The position numbers were made by a program, and so were the translations under genes. This document shows positions 7,809 through 17,301 of a stretch of DNA of 64,000 nt, in pieces. This stretch comes from Hahella sp. CCB-MM4 (GTDB lineage: Bacteria; Pseudomonadota; Gammaproteobacteria; Pseudomonadales; Oleiphilaceae), in the NCBI RefSeq assembly GCF_002260525.1, contig NZ_MRYI01000006.1, positions 62,001 through 126,000 on the forward strand, written 5' to 3'. Every line of letters starts with the position of its first letter. The stretch's first letter is position 1. The notes under the pieces were generated by a model. That model ran no database searches. It was not told the DNA's origin and saw only the letters and a program-made list of their open reading frames with translations.

Positions 7809-10235
7809 TCAACCCGCCGATAATGCGGTTGTTGAACCGTTCGCAACGGTAATGTCATCCGGTACATCATCCTTGAACGATGGCCGGCTGAAAACTTTGC
7901 TGGACTTGGAATAACGCCCTAACAGACTCGGGATATCCAGAATGAGAGCAATTCGACCATCGCCCGTGATCGTGGCCCCTGCCATACCAGGAGTACCATG
8001 AAGCATCTTGCCCAGAGGTTTAATCACCACCTCTTCCTGTCCAACCAACTGATCAACCACCAGGCCAACCCGTTTAGTCCCTACAGACACAATCACCACA
8101 TGGCCGGTCTTACTGGATTTCTCGAACTGTGCTCCTTTCACCAGCCAGCGTTTGATATGGAACAAGGGATACACATTTTCGCGCACCACTATACATTCCT
8201 GACCGTCGACAATATTGGTCTTGGTCAAATCCAGATGGAAAATTTCCACCACGCTGACTAACGGAAAAGCAAATGCCTGATTGCCAAGTGTCACCATCAG
8301 CGTCGGCATAATCGCCAACGTCAAAGGCACTTTGATGGTTAATCGAGAGCCTTTGCCCAGAATCGAATCGATATGGATAGTGCCGTTAAGCTGGGAAATC
8401 TTGGTTTTCACCACATCCATTCCCACGCCACGACCGGATACGTCAGAGATCTCAGTCTTGGTAGAGAACCCTGGTGCAAAAATCAGATTGTAGGCTTCAG
8501 AATCTGTCAGACGCTCAGCAGCATCCACATCATACAAGCCTTTCTCCACCGCCTTCTGGCGCAGCACGACCGGATCCATGCCGGCACCGTCATCCTCAAT
8601 GGAAAGCAGGATATGGTCACCTTCCTGCTCTGCTGCCAATACAACACGCCCTACCCGTGGCTTCCCGGCCTGTTCACGTTTTTCCGGTGATTCCACACCG
8701 TGGTCAACGGCATTCCTCACCAAGTGAACCAGTGGATCGGAGAGAGCTTCGACCAGATTCTTATCCAGGTCGGTGTCTTCCCCTTTCAGCACCAGATTGA
8801 CTTCTTTCTTAAGGTTACGGGCCAAATCCCGGACAACCCTGGGAAAACGGCCAAATACTTTCTTGATCGGCTGCATCCTGGTCTGCATCACAGCGGATTG
8901 CAGATCAGTGGTGACCACATCCAGGTTAGACACCGCCTTACTCATGTTCTCGTCTGCAAATTCCTCGCCCAGACGTTTCAGCCGGTTACGCACAAGCACC
9001 AGCTCGCCCACCATATTCATGATGTCATCAAGGCGTTTGGTATCGACCCGGACAGTGGTCTCAGTAGCGATACTGGCCTGCTGTTCTTTCGGCGCCGCAC
9101 CAGCGGCAGGTTTCACTTCTTTTTTCGGAACAGCGGCTTCTGCAGCAGGCTTTTGGGGAGCAGCTTTTGCTGGTTCGGCTTTGGCAGCCGGAGCCGGTTT
9201 GGCGGCGGGTTTAGGCTTGGCTTTCGCCTCGGCCGGTTTACCTTTCACGGCGGGCCCTTTGCCCTTACCATGCAAGTCATCCAAAAGCTTTTCGAATTCA
9301 TCGTCAGTGATGAGGTCAGAGTCACCTGCATCTGCTCCTGCAGAAGCTGGCTCTTCTTTTTCATCCGCTTTGGTTGAGGCAGCTTTAGGGGCAGAAGAAC
9401 TATCAGCTACGGCACCGTCGAATTTGCCTTTGCCGTGCAACTCATCAAGCAGGCTTTCAAACTCTTCATCGGTGATTTCATCGCTGTCGCCAGCGGAAGG
9501 TTTTGGTTCAGGAGGAGGAGCAGCTTTCTCTTTCTTCTCTTTGCCTGCTTTTTTCGGAGGCTCTTCGCCCTTCGGTGAGCCACCGAATTTCCCTGGACCA
9601 TGCAACTGATCTAACAGGGCCTCAAACTCATCTTCGGAAATTTCATCGGAATCTGACTCACCTGCGGTAGCGGCTTCTGCCACATCGCTGTCGGTATCAC
9701 CATCATCGAGAGCATTCAGGAGATTTTCAAATTCATCGTCGGTAATATCGCCTTCGGTTACCGGCTCGCTCTCTTCCTCGAAATCTTCGGCATAGGCCTC
9801 TTCCTCTTCGGGTTCAGCGTCTTCAGAGCTACCCAGGTTAACAGGCTCGCCTTTTACCAGACATTCAAGGGCGTGTATCAAAGCAGGATCGGCAGGTGTG
9901 GGTTCTTCACGATTTTTCACGTCATCGAACATGGCGTTGACGGCATCCAGTGCCTGCAGCACCACATCCATCAACTCCGAGGATACTGACAACTGTCCAT
10001 TTCGCAGCAGGTCAAATACGTTTTCTGCAACGTGGCAACAGTCAACCAGAGGCTCCAGTTGAAGGAAGCCCGCGCCCCCTTTAACAGTATGGAATCCCCG
10101 AAAAATGGCGTTGAGAAGATCTTTATCTTCGGGATTTTGCTCCAACTCCACCAATTGCTCGGAGAGTTGTTCCAGAATCTCGCCTGCCTCGACCAAAAAG
10201 TCCTGCAGGATTTCTTCGTCAGCTTCGAACCCCAT
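7809..10235 (-). CDS. cheA: Chemotaxis histidine kinase CheA with repeated linker motif
   Basis: An 808-residue kinase. The P1 Hpt domain (1-120) has the phospho-acceptor H49 in FHTVKGGAGF. The dimerisation domain begins near 395, the ATP-binding domain shows LVHLVRNAVDHG and SGRGVGMDVVK, and a CheW-like domain ends the protein. Residues 125-395 form a low-complexity linker in place of a recognisable P2 domain. It contains four copies of an ITDDEFExLLDxLHGKGK-type motif (near 164, 199, 254 and 309) and an Ala/Lys/Pro tract. In Vibrio a linker region of CheA binds ParP, so these motifs may be anchor points; that is inference. It lies 11 bases after cheZ. Confidence 0.96.
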   Translation of the reverse strand: MGFEADEEILQDFLVEAGEILEQLSEQLVELEQNPEDKDLLNAIFRGFHTVKGGAGFLQLEPLVDCCHVAENVFDLLRNGQLSVSSELMDVVLQALDAVNAMFDDVKNREEPTPADPALIHALECLVKGEPVNLGSSEDAEPEEEEAYAEDFEEESEPVTEGDITDDEFENLLNALDDGDTDSDVAEAATAGESDSDEISEDEFEALLDQLHGPGKFGGSPKGEEPPKKAGKEKKEKAAPPPEPKPSAGDSDEITDEEFESLLDELHGKGKFDGAVADSSSAPKAASTKADEKEEPASAGADAGDSDLITDDEFEKLLDDLHGKGKGPAVKGKPAEAKAKPKPAAKPAPAAKAEPAKAAPQKPAAEAAVPKKEVKPAAGAAPKEQQASIATETTVRVDTKRLDDIMNMVGELVLVRNRLKRLGEEFADENMSKAVSNLDVVTTDLQSAVMQTRMQPIKKVFGRFPRVVRDLARNLKKEVNLVLKGEDTDLDKNLVEALSDPLVHLVRNAVDHGVESPEKREQAGKPRVGRVVLAAEQEGDHILLSIEDDGAGMDPVVLRQKAVEKGLYDVDAAERLTDSEAYNLIFAPGFSTKTEISDVSGRGVGMDVVKTKISQLNGTIHIDSILGKGSRLTIKVPLTLAIMPTLMVTLGNQAFAFPLVSVVEIFHLDLTKTNIVDGQECIVVRENVYPLFHIKRWLVKGAQFEKSSKTGHVVIVSVGTKRVGLVVDQLVGQEEVVIKPLGKMLHGTPGMAGATITGDGRIALILDIPSLLGRYSKSSKVFSRPSFKDDVPDDITVANGSTTALSAG

Positions 10236-10246
10236 TCACCTGCTCC

Positions 10247-11014
10247 TCAGAAACCAAGGCTTGATAACAGGTCGTCTACATCATCCTGGCTGGAAACGAC
10301 ATCTGAGCGCCCTTCTGTATTCATCTGCGGGCCTTGCCCTTTCATTATATCTTCTTGTTCAGCTTTCATATCGTGCTGAATTCCTGTTAACCGGTCCACT
10401 TTTCCAGCCATGGCAACCAAATTAACCAGATTCTCTTCCACCTCGCGCACGAGGGTGGTCACTTTCTGAATGACCTGGCCGGTTAAGTCCTGAAAATCCT
10501 GCGCCAGCAGGATTTCCGATAGATTCCCATAGACCTTGTCGCTGTTTTGGGTCAACTCCAGAAAAAACTTGTCTATGCGTTTGTATAGCTCTCTGAACTC
10601 CGATGGATCCATCTCCCGGCGGCGAAGGCGGCCCCAGGCCTCCTTCAATTCTCCCGCCTCATTCCTGATGTCCACCGCAAGCGGCATACTGGCCTCTACC
10701 AGATCCATCGTTTTGTTGGCCGCTTTGTTGGTCATATCCACAACATAGGCCAGACGATCGGATGCGTCGGCAATCTTTGACATTTCTTCCTGCTGCTGAA
10801 CGGTGCCAATGTCGATTGCAAAACGGCGAATCGCTTCATGCAGCGAGCGGGTCAGTTTTCCAACTTCCTGATAGAGAGTTCTGTCACGGGTTTCGTTCAG
10901 TTCAGAGATTACCTTCATCGCTTCGGCATAGTTGCCGTTAGAGACATGCTCCATCAACGTGGAAGCCTGCTCACTCAGGCGCTCTTGCTCACCGAAATCG
11001 GGTTTCTTTTCCAT
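10247..11014 (-). CDS. cheZ: CheY-P phosphatase CheZ
   Basis: A 255-residue protein made mostly of long helices, as in CheZ. The catalytic segment AQDFQDLTGQVI holds D176 and Q180, matching the active Asp and Gln of E. coli CheZ. The last residues, DDVDDLLSSLGF, are the CheY-binding tail. It dephosphorylates CheY-P and so ends the motor-switching signal. It lies 23 bases after cheY and 11 bases before cheA. ATG 11014 is the only plausible start, with a GAGAG sequence upstream. Confidence 0.95.
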   Translation of the reverse strand: MEKKPDFGEQERLSEQASTLMEHVSNGNYAEAMKVISELNETRDRTLYQEVGKLTRSLHEAIRRFAIDIGTVQQQEEMSKIADASDRLAYVVDMTNKAANKTMDLVEASMPLAVDIRNEAGELKEAWGRLRRREMDPSEFRELYKRIDKFFLELTQNSDKVYGNLSEILLAQDFQDLTGQVIQKVTTLVREVEENLVNLVAMAGKVDRLTGIQHDMKAEQEDIMKGQGPQMNTEGRSDVVSSQDDVDDLLSSLGF

Positions 11015-11037
11015 TGGTAACTCTCTTTTGGGACGAT

Positions 11038-11421
11038 TCAGTCAATCCGCTCAAATATTTTTTCTATTTTTTCCTTCAACACAGCGGCAGTAAATGGCTT
11101 AACAACGTAACCATTTACACCAGCCTGGGCGGCGGCAACAATCTGGTCCCGTTTGGCTTCGGCAGTCACCATCAAAACTGGCAGGTTCTTGAGACTCTCA
11201 TCAGCGCGAACAGCTTGTAACAGCTCAATTCCGGTCATTCCTGGCATGTTCCAGTCGGTTACCAAAAAATCAAACTTACCGGTCTTCAGCATGGGCAGTG
11301 CCGTTTGTCCGTCATCCGCTTCCTCGGTATTGGTAAAACCAAGATCACGGAGCAGGTTTTTGATAATCCGCCTCATCGTCGAAAAGTCATCGACTACGAG
11401 AATTTTCATATTTTTGTCCAA
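11038..11421 (-). CDS. cheY: Chemotaxis response regulator CheY
   Basis: A single receiver domain of about 127 residues. It has the acidic pair before FSTMRR, D56 in [11 protein letters not shown], the conserved Thr in MVTAEAKRD and the Lys in VVKPF. Phosphorylated CheY binds FliM to switch motor direction. The start is uncertain. TTG 11421 is chosen because a perfect GGAGG (11427-11431) lies five bases upstream, giving MDKNMKIL. ATG 11409 gives the common MKILVVDD start but is 17 bases from that site. GTG 11433 overlaps the site and is unlikely. Confidence 0.95.
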   Translation of the reverse strand: MDKNMKILVVDDFSTMRRIIKNLLRDLGFTNTEEADDGQTALPMLKTGKFDFLVTDWNMPGMTGIELLQAVRADESLKNLPVLMVTAEAKRDQIVAAAQAGVNGYVVKPFTAAVLKEKIEKIFERID

Positions 11422-11627
11422 TGTAACCTCCACAATGGCGACGTTGGAAACTCTTTGATTTCATTGCCCTACTGGATAAGTCTAGACGTAGTTCGACGAC
11501 TATCCAGTTTTTCAGGCACTCCAGTTAAAATAAATATCACCTTCTCCTGACGAGAAAATGAACAGCGTGCCCGATGAAACCGAAAAAAGTCTCCCTGGGG
11601 CAACGCGCGGCAGAATATATACCCGGA

Positions 11628-12365
11628 TCAGTCGCCAGTCCAATCCGTGAGACGCGATCTTAGTCGTATCGTCGCCTGGGAATGTATCTGGCTGACCCTG
11701 GATTCACTGACGGACAATACCTGACCAATTTCCTTCAGATTCAGTTCTTCGTCATAGTAAAGAGACAGCACTAGTTTTTCGCGCTCCGGCAAGGCATCAA
11801 TAGCGGCTGTCAGCTTTTGCAAAAAGGCTTCATTTTCAATGCCGGCCAGCGGATTACGATTATGAGGATCTTCCCCGAGAGGGTCCTGATCACTGTCAAA
11901 TCCCATCTCATCCAGGCTGAACAAACGACCTGCAGAAGCATCCCTGACCGAACTGTGATATTGCTCCAGAGTTATTCCCAGGGCTTCAGCAACCTCATGA
12001 TCCTGAGCATCACGCCCGGTGCGGGCTTCAATTTCATGTATGGCTTTGGCAATGTTCCGGGCATTCCTGTGTACCGATCTTGGAATCCAGTCTCCTTTGC
12101 GGATCTCATCCATCATCGAGCCACGTATCCGGATACCCGCATAGGTTTCGAAAGAAGCGCCTTTGGTGGCGTCGTACTTTTGAGCGGCTTCCAATAATCC
12201 GATCATGCCGGACTGTATCAGGTCTTCCACCTGAACACTTGCAGGTAATCTTGCAATCAGGTGATGAGCGATACGCTTAACCAGAGGTGCGTATTGCTGG
12301 ACTAACAGGTCTGCGCGTTTACCACCGGCATCACTGTAGATCATATAAGATTTCGCCACGTGCAT
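11628..12365 (-). CDS. fliA: Flagellar sigma factor FliA (sigma-28)
   Basis: A 245-residue sigma-70-family factor without region 1. Region 2 has VEDLIQSGMIGLLEA and FETYAGIRIRGSMMDEIRKGDWIPRS, and region 4 ends with LKEIGQVLSVSESRVSQIHSQA. FliA directs late flagellar genes such as flagellin and chemotaxis genes, held back by FlgM until the hook is complete. The DUF5610 gene at 49-50.4 kb has a matching promoter. ATG 12365 gives MHVAKSY; ATG 12344 is an alternative. It lies 83 bases after fleN and is followed by a 206-base gap before cheY. Confidence 0.96.
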   Translation of the reverse strand: MHVAKSYMIYSDAGGKRADLLVQQYAPLVKRIAHHLIARLPASVQVEDLIQSGMIGLLEAAQKYDATKGASFETYAGIRIRGSMMDEIRKGDWIPRSVHRNARNIAKAIHEIEARTGRDAQDHEVAEALGITLEQYHSSVRDASAGRLFSLDEMGFDSDQDPLGEDPHNRNPLAGIENEAFLQKLTAAIDALPEREKLVLSLYYDEELNLKEIGQVLSVSESRVSQIHSQATIRLRSRLTDWTGD

Positions 12366-12448
12366 TTACTTGTGTTAATGGAGCATACAATTACCGGACC
12401 CATTGCCGGATGCAACCAGGTACCAGATTGATCAGCCACTAGCGCTTG

Positions 12449-13261
12449 TCAATGCTGTACCAGCCGCTCCACAAAAAACTCCAGATTGCCTCGAGGGCCT
12501 GTGGGCAGTGGCCAATTGTCCACTCGCTGAGCTAATTGCCTGAAGGCCAATGAAGCTTTGGATCTGGGATAAGCTTCGTAAACCGGACGCTGCCGTTGCA
12601 CAGCTTTGCGCACAGTTTCATCAAACGGGATGCTGCCTTCATATTGTAGCGCAACTTCCAGAAATCGTTCGGTGACCTTGGAAAGTTTGTTGAAGAGATT
12701 TCGCCCCTCTTCACTGGAACGAACCATGTTGGCGAGAACCCGGAACCGAAACAGATCATGGTTCTTGTTCAACAGTTTGATAACCGCATAACAGTCGGTA
12801 ATCGACGTCGGTTCATCACAGACCACCATCAGGATTTCCTGCGATGCCCGGGCAAAGGACAGGACCTGCTCAGAAATTCCGGCAGCCGTATCAATAATCA
12901 GTACATCAAGATCATTGCTGATCTCGCTGAAAGCGTTAATAAGACCCGCATGTTCCAATGGAGACAAATGAGTCAGATGCTGGGTGCCGGAAGAGGCAGG
13001 AACGATCTTGATTCCACCAGGACCCTCGACCATAACTTCCCTCAGGGTGCATTCCCCTGACAGCACATCACCGATATTGCGGGACGAGGTAATTCCCAGC
13101 AAAACGTCGATATTGGCCAACCCCAGGTCGGCATCGAGCACCACAACCCGACGCCCCATTTCCGACAAGGCCATTGCCAGATTAATAGACACATTACTCT
13201 TGCCGACACCGCCTTTTCCGCCGGTAACCGCAATAACCTGAACCGGATGTAGTCTGCTCAT
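12449..13261 (-). CDS. fleN: Flagellar number regulator FleN (FlhG)
   Basis: A 270-residue MinD/ParA-type ATPase. The deviant Walker A TGGKGGVGKSNVSINLA is near residues 13-29, the DADLGLANIDVLLG switch is at about 43 and an IIDTAAGIS Walker B follows. FleN antagonises FleQ and limits the cell to one polar flagellum, with FlhF setting the pole. The start ATG is overlapped by a tiny upstream frame (see 13258-13314). An AGGAG sits 12 bases before the ATG, a rather long spacing. Confidence 0.95.
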   Translation of the reverse strand: MSRLHPVQVIAVTGGKGGVGKSNVSINLAMALSEMGRRVVVLDADLGLANIDVLLGITSSRNIGDVLSGECTLREVMVEGPGGIKIVPASSGTQHLTHLSPLEHAGLINAFSEISNDLDVLIIDTAAGISEQVLSFARASQEILMVVCDEPTSITDCYAVIKLLNKNHDLFRFRVLANMVRSSEEGRNLFNKLSKVTERFLEVALQYEGSIPFDETVRKAVQRQRPVYEAYPRSKASLAFRQLAQRVDNWPLPTGPRGNLEFFVERLVQH

Positions 13262-13314
13262 ACCGGTATACTTCTCCTCAACATACGCCTCCCCTTCTCA
13301 ACATACAGCTCCCC
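13258..13314 (-). other. fleN leader with two tandem mini-ORFs
   Basis: A roughly 20-bp unit is repeated directly upstream of fleN. Each copy carries GGGGAG followed by ATG TTG AG. The first opens an eight-codon frame (MLRRGGVC, 13304-13278). The second opens an eight-codon frame (MLRRSIPV, 13284-13258) whose TGA overlaps the fleN ATG as ATGA. They look like start sites able to deliver ribosomes to fleN; expression is unproven. Confidence 0.55.
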
Positions 13315-13555
13315 ACATGGTCCTGACCGGTGACTCCGGGAACACCATTCGAAACTGTCAGACGGAAGACTCAATCAATGACTATCAGTTCAACGCCCTG
13401 GGCAAAACAATCATTGCAGCTTTCCCCATGCCCGCCGTCAGCGGCCGTTATGTTCTTTTCTGACCGGCCAAAAACAGAACATTGTCCATTTTTAACCGTG
13501 ATTTATCTTTTAACCGTGTTTAACCTTGTTACCGCTACCACACTTTTCACACTTG

Positions 13556-14902
13556 CTACACTACCAGATCCTGCAAGTTGGCATTGCCGCTTCGGTTCTG
13601 TTTCTCCCACTCCGAAGATGCCTGCCAAAGCGAGACCGCCCTGACCACCAAAGCGTGAGCCCTGGCATGGTGGATGTCTCTGGGTATCTGCTGTCCATCA
13701 GTGAAATACGCCACCGGCAGCCGATTGACGATTGCCATGCTGATCACTTCTCCCAGACTGAAAGCTTCATCCACTTTCGTCATGACGCAGCCTGCCAGCC
13801 CAAGCATCTTATAGTAATGGTAGGTCGATTTCATAACCTGTGGTTGGCTAACTGCGGATAATACAAGATAGTTCCTTAATTCATGCCGCTCAACCCTGAG
13901 ATCCTGACGCTGAATTTCCCAGTTTGGATCCTGCGGATTCAAGCCTGCGGTATCAATCAATATGAGGCGCTTGTCAGCCAGTTCATCCAGCACGTCATCT
14001 AACTTCCGACGCTCATCCACAACCACCACAGGAACATTTAACAGACGTCCGAAGGACTGTAACTGCTGCGTCCCCGCCACACGGAAACGATCAGTGGTGA
14101 CCAATGCCAGTTTATTATTTCCGTATTTCTGTACAAACCGTGCAGCCATCTTGGCAATCGTCGTTGTCTTCCCGGCTCCAGTCGGCCCAACCAGGACCAC
14201 ATTCCCCTCCTGGTCTATCAGCTCTTCCTCTTCGGCTTTCAGGCCGTGGGCCAGTCGTGCCATGAGATTGCGCCATTGCTCCTCAACACTTTTAGCCGGA
14301 TTGATTTTTGCTGTCAGCGGATCATGTAACTCTGGAAACACACCCATGGTTTGCAAACGTTGTAAAAGCGCTTTATCAATCGTTCCGGGCATGTCCGATG
14401 TTTGAGCTTTTTGCTTTTGAGGACGCTCAGAAACCGGTTCGCCCGATGCCTTTACCTGAGGTGCGGCAGGCGTCTGCTGGAAACTCTGATGCTGAATCAT
14501 ATTGCGCAACTGCATAATTTCTTCGCGCATTTCAGCAATGATCTGGCCGGTCTCTCCGGGCGTCGCAGATACCTGAGCAACCGGCTTGGGCTCCATTATC
14601 GGCGCGGCTTGTTGAGGCTCCCGCATTTGATCGAGTCTGGCCCTGATGCGTGCCATTTCGTCTTCCAATTGTGCGTGCCTCGAGGCGGCTTCCCTGGCGA
14701 CAGCAGAGGCTGAAGCGACATCCCGGTTCGGTTCTGACACACTTTCCCGCGCTTCAGTTTCGTCGTAGTTGAGCGCACAGATGACTTCCACCCCTCCGGC
14801 AATTTTCTTGCTGGATAAAATCACCGCATCAGCACCAAGCTCCTCACGAATATCTCTCAGGGCTTGCTGCATACTGGCTGCAAAAAAACGCTTCATCTTC
14901 AT
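13556..14902 (-). CDS. flhF: Polar flagellum placement GTPase FlhF
   Basis: A 448-residue SRP-type GTPase that marks the pole for flagellum assembly and recruits early basal-body parts. The N-terminal B domain (1-170) is variable. The NG domain has GPTGAGKTT at 239-247, VTTDRFRVAGTQQL as G2, DTAGLNP as G3 and TKVDEA as G4. The start gives MKMKRFFA, typical of the family. It lies 20 bases after flhA. The 294 bases downstream, before fleN, contain degenerate direct repeats (CACGGTTAAAA twice) but no gene. Confidence 0.95.
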   Translation of the reverse strand: MKMKRFFAASMQQALRDIREELGADAVILSSKKIAGGVEVICALNYDETEARESVSEPNRDVASASAVAREAASRHAQLEDEMARIRARLDQMREPQQAAPIMEPKPVAQVSATPGETGQIIAEMREEIMQLRNMIQHQSFQQTPAAPQVKASGEPVSERPQKQKAQTSDMPGTIDKALLQRLQTMGVFPELHDPLTAKINPAKSVEEQWRNLMARLAHGLKAEEEELIDQEGNVVLVGPTGAGKTTTIAKMAARFVQKYGNNKLALVTTDRFRVAGTQQLQSFGRLLNVPVVVVDERRKLDDVLDELADKRLILIDTAGLNPQDPNWEIQRQDLRVERHELRNYLVLSAVSQPQVMKSTYHYYKMLGLAGCVMTKVDEAFSLGEVISMAIVNRLPVAYFTDGQQIPRDIHHARAHALVVRAVSLWQASSEWEKQNRSGNANLQDLVV

Positions 14903-14922
14903 TTTCTATGCCTCTATCAGGG

Positions 14923-17091
14923 TTAACCGCTGATGGTTGCCACAATCGTAATCTGTTTGTTGTCCGGCACTTCCTGGTATGCCATGACATGCATACGGTC
15001 CACGCCAAGGCGGACAAATCGGGATAGCACCGATCTCAATGTATTCGATACCAGCAGAATGGCGGGTTTACCCAGCATCTCCTGCCGCTGAGCCGCATCC
15101 GACAGGGAGCGGTGCAGTTTTTCCATCATGCTGGGCTCAAGGATCAGTCCCACATCATCCATACCTCCCGCCTGCTGGGCCTGCTGCATGGATTTCAATA
15201 ACAGTTGCTCCAGCCCAGGATCCAAAGTCACTACAGGCAGCTCGGACTCATTTCCAATGATATTCTGGACAATCAACCGGCGTAGAGCGGTCCGGACGGA
15301 GGCTGTCAATATTCCGGCGTCCTGGGTTTTGGGTGAAGTATTCACAATCGCTTCAGCAATACTGCGCATGTCCCGAATGGGCACATCCTCCTGCAACAGA
15401 TTCTGCAACACCTTCAGCAACAGGCTGACGGAAACCGTATTGGGCACCAGTTCTTCCGCCAGTTTGGAAGCGGATTTGCCCAGCTGTTCCAGCCATTGCT
15501 GAACTTCCTCATGTCCCAGTAGCTCGTAGGCATGTTTGCTCAAGACCTGGTTCAGGTGAGTCGCCACCACGGTACTGGCATCCACCACGGTATACCCCAG
15601 CGTCTGCGCCTGCTCCTTCTGGTTGGGATCGATCCAGATCGCCTCCAGGCCAAAAGCGGGATCCTTGGTTTCAATGCCTTCAAGTTTGCCAAATACCTGC
15701 CCCGGATTGATGGCCATTTCACGATCCGGATGTATTTCCGCTTCAGCGATAGTGACCCCCATCAAAGTGATGCGGTAGAAATTCGGCATCAGATCCAAGT
15801 TGTCACGAATATGGACAGACGGCATGAGAAAACCCAGTTCCTGGGAGAGCTTTTTACGCACCCCTTTTATTCTGGCCAGCAACTGCCCGCCCTGAGACTT
15901 ATCGACCAGTGGTATCAACCGGTACCCGACTTCCAAACCGACAATATCCACATTCACCACGTCATCCCAGCCGAGCTCTTTGGTTTCCGGACCTTTCATC
16001 GCAGGAGGAGCCTCACCGCCGGTCAACGCCGGGCCACCGGCCGGAGAAGGACCACCCCCTGGACGACGGGACATGGGGGCATGGCCTTCATCGACCACAT
16101 CGGGCTGCTGTTGTTTCTTCCAGATAAAGAATGCAATGGCTGCGGCGATGGCGGACAGTCCGATAAATGCCACATGCGGCATTCCGGGGATCACCCCCAT
16201 AATGAAAAGAATGATGGCGGGAATGAGCAACGTCCGGGAGGAGCTGAACATTTGCCGGATTACCTGGGTCCCCATATCCTGTTCGGAACTGACCCGGGTC
16301 ACCATAATGGCGGCTGCGGAGGACAACAACAGGGACGGGATCTGTGCCACCAGACCATCACCAATAGTCAGCAGCGCATATTTCTGCATGGCGTCACTGA
16401 ATTCCAGATCGTGCTGCAGCATACCAATGCTGATACCACCCAGCAGGTTAATGGCCAGAATCAGCAGTCCGGCAACCGCATCGCCACGCACAAATTTGCT
16501 GGCACCGTCCATTGAGCCGTAGAAGTCCGCTTCCTGGGCAATTTCCTGACGCCGGGACTTAGCCTCTTCCTGATCGATCAGACCGGCGTTCAAATCCGCG
16601 TCAATGGCCATCTGTTTACCGGGCATGGCATCCAGGGTAAATCTCGCACTGACTTCCGATACCCGGCCCGCACCTTTGGTTACCACCACAAAGTTGATAA
16701 TCATCAGGATGGCAAATACCACGATACCCACAGCGTAGTTACCGCCGATCAATACCGCTCCGAAGGCCTCAATCACCTTACCAGCAGCGTCTCCTCCCTC
16801 ATGCCCTTCCAGCAGGACCACACGAGTGGACGCCACGTTAAGCGCCAGGCGCAACAGGGTTGCCACCAGCAACACTGTCGGAAAAATGGCAAAGTCCATC
16901 GGTCTCATGGCGTAAACACATACCATGAGTATCACGATGGAAAGAGCGATGTTGAAAGTAAAGGTGACGTCCAGCAGGAATGGCGGCATCGGCAGTGTCA
17001 TCATGGCCAGCAAGACCATGAGTAGCACCGGGATGCCGAAGTTGCCCTGGGCATAGGAGCGGAAATTTGTCAGCGCAGCGGCTCGATCCAT
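14923..17091 (-). CDS. flhA: Flagellar export gate protein FlhA
   Basis: A 722-residue FHIPEP-family inner-membrane protein. Eight predicted membrane segments fill residues 15-335, including RLALNVASTRVVLLEGHEG and the cytoplasmic FHIPEP loop. A Pro/Gly-rich linker (345-380) leads to the soluble C-terminal ring domain that binds export substrates and chaperones. ATG 17091 is used because AGGTG lies four bases upstream; an in-frame start ten codons earlier lacks a site. It heads the flhA-flhF-fleN-fliA unit behind a sigma-54 promoter. Confidence 0.96.
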   Translation of the reverse strand: MDRAAALTNFRSYAQGNFGIPVLLMVLLAMMTLPMPPFLLDVTFTFNIALSIVILMVCVYAMRPMDFAIFPTVLLVATLLRLALNVASTRVVLLEGHEGGDAAGKVIEAFGAVLIGGNYAVGIVVFAILMIINFVVVTKGAGRVSEVSARFTLDAMPGKQMAIDADLNAGLIDQEEAKSRRQEIAQEADFYGSMDGASKFVRGDAVAGLLILAINLLGGISIGMLQHDLEFSDAMQKYALLTIGDGLVAQIPSLLLSSAAAIMVTRVSSEQDMGTQVIRQMFSSSRTLLIPAIILFIMGVIPGMPHVAFIGLSAIAAAIAFFIWKKQQQPDVVDEGHAPMSRRPGGGPSPAGGPALTGGEAPPAMKGPETKELGWDDVVNVDIVGLEVGYRLIPLVDKSQGGQLLARIKGVRKKLSQELGFLMPSVHIRDNLDLMPNFYRITLMGVTIAEAEIHPDREMAINPGQVFGKLEGIETKDPAFGLEAIWIDPNQKEQAQTLGYTVVDASTVVATHLNQVLSKHAYELLGHEEVQQWLEQLGKSASKLAEELVPNTVSVSLLLKVLQNLLQEDVPIRDMRSIAEAIVNTSPKTQDAGILTASVRTALRRLIVQNIIGNESELPVVTLDPGLEQLLLKSMQQAQQAGGMDDVGLILEPSMMEKLHRSLSDAAQRQEMLGKPAILLVSNTLRSVLSRFVRLGVDRMHVMAYQEVPDNKQITIVATISG

Positions 17092-17155
17092 ATCACACCT
17101 GAATTCAACACATGACGCCAAATCTTTGACATCAACAGCGGGTTTTTAATGTGAT

Positions 17156-17173
17156 TTGCAGGAATCGTGCCTT
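17156..17173 (-). promoter_or_regulatory. Sigma-54 promoter of flhA operon
   Basis: The minus strand reads AGGCACGATTCCTGCAA, with GG and GC exactly ten bases apart and ten of twelve fixed positions of TGGCACG-N4-TTGCA matched. Predicted transcription starts about 55 bases before flhA. FleQ is the expected activator. Confidence 0.75.
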
Positions 17174-17244
17174 TGTTCGAAAGACAGTGATTTATCGAGA
17201 AAAGATGACCCGTTTACCGTGACAGAATATGCACCTTAATCTGA

Positions 17245-17286
17245 TGAAAAGAGTCTCTTGGCGTACAACAGGTAACGCAAGAGACT
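17245..17286 (-). terminator. Probable terminator after chorismate mutase gene
   Basis: A stem of AGTCTCTTG and CAAGAGACT with further ACG/CGT pairing lies just beyond the stop codon at 17302 on the minus strand and is followed there by CTTTTC. The T-tract is short. Confidence 0.55.
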
Positions 17287-17301
17287 ACGCGAGAGGCAAC
17301 A

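Noticed and set aside
8773-9609. A 278-codon frame antisense to cheA
   Set aside because: It is Ser/Ala-rich because it mirrors the cheA linker codons; no signals of a real gene.
11432-11457. A FliA-like promoter before cheY (TCAAAG and GCCATTG on the minus strand)
   Set aside because: The -10 part differs at key bases and transcription would begin within the ribosome-binding site.
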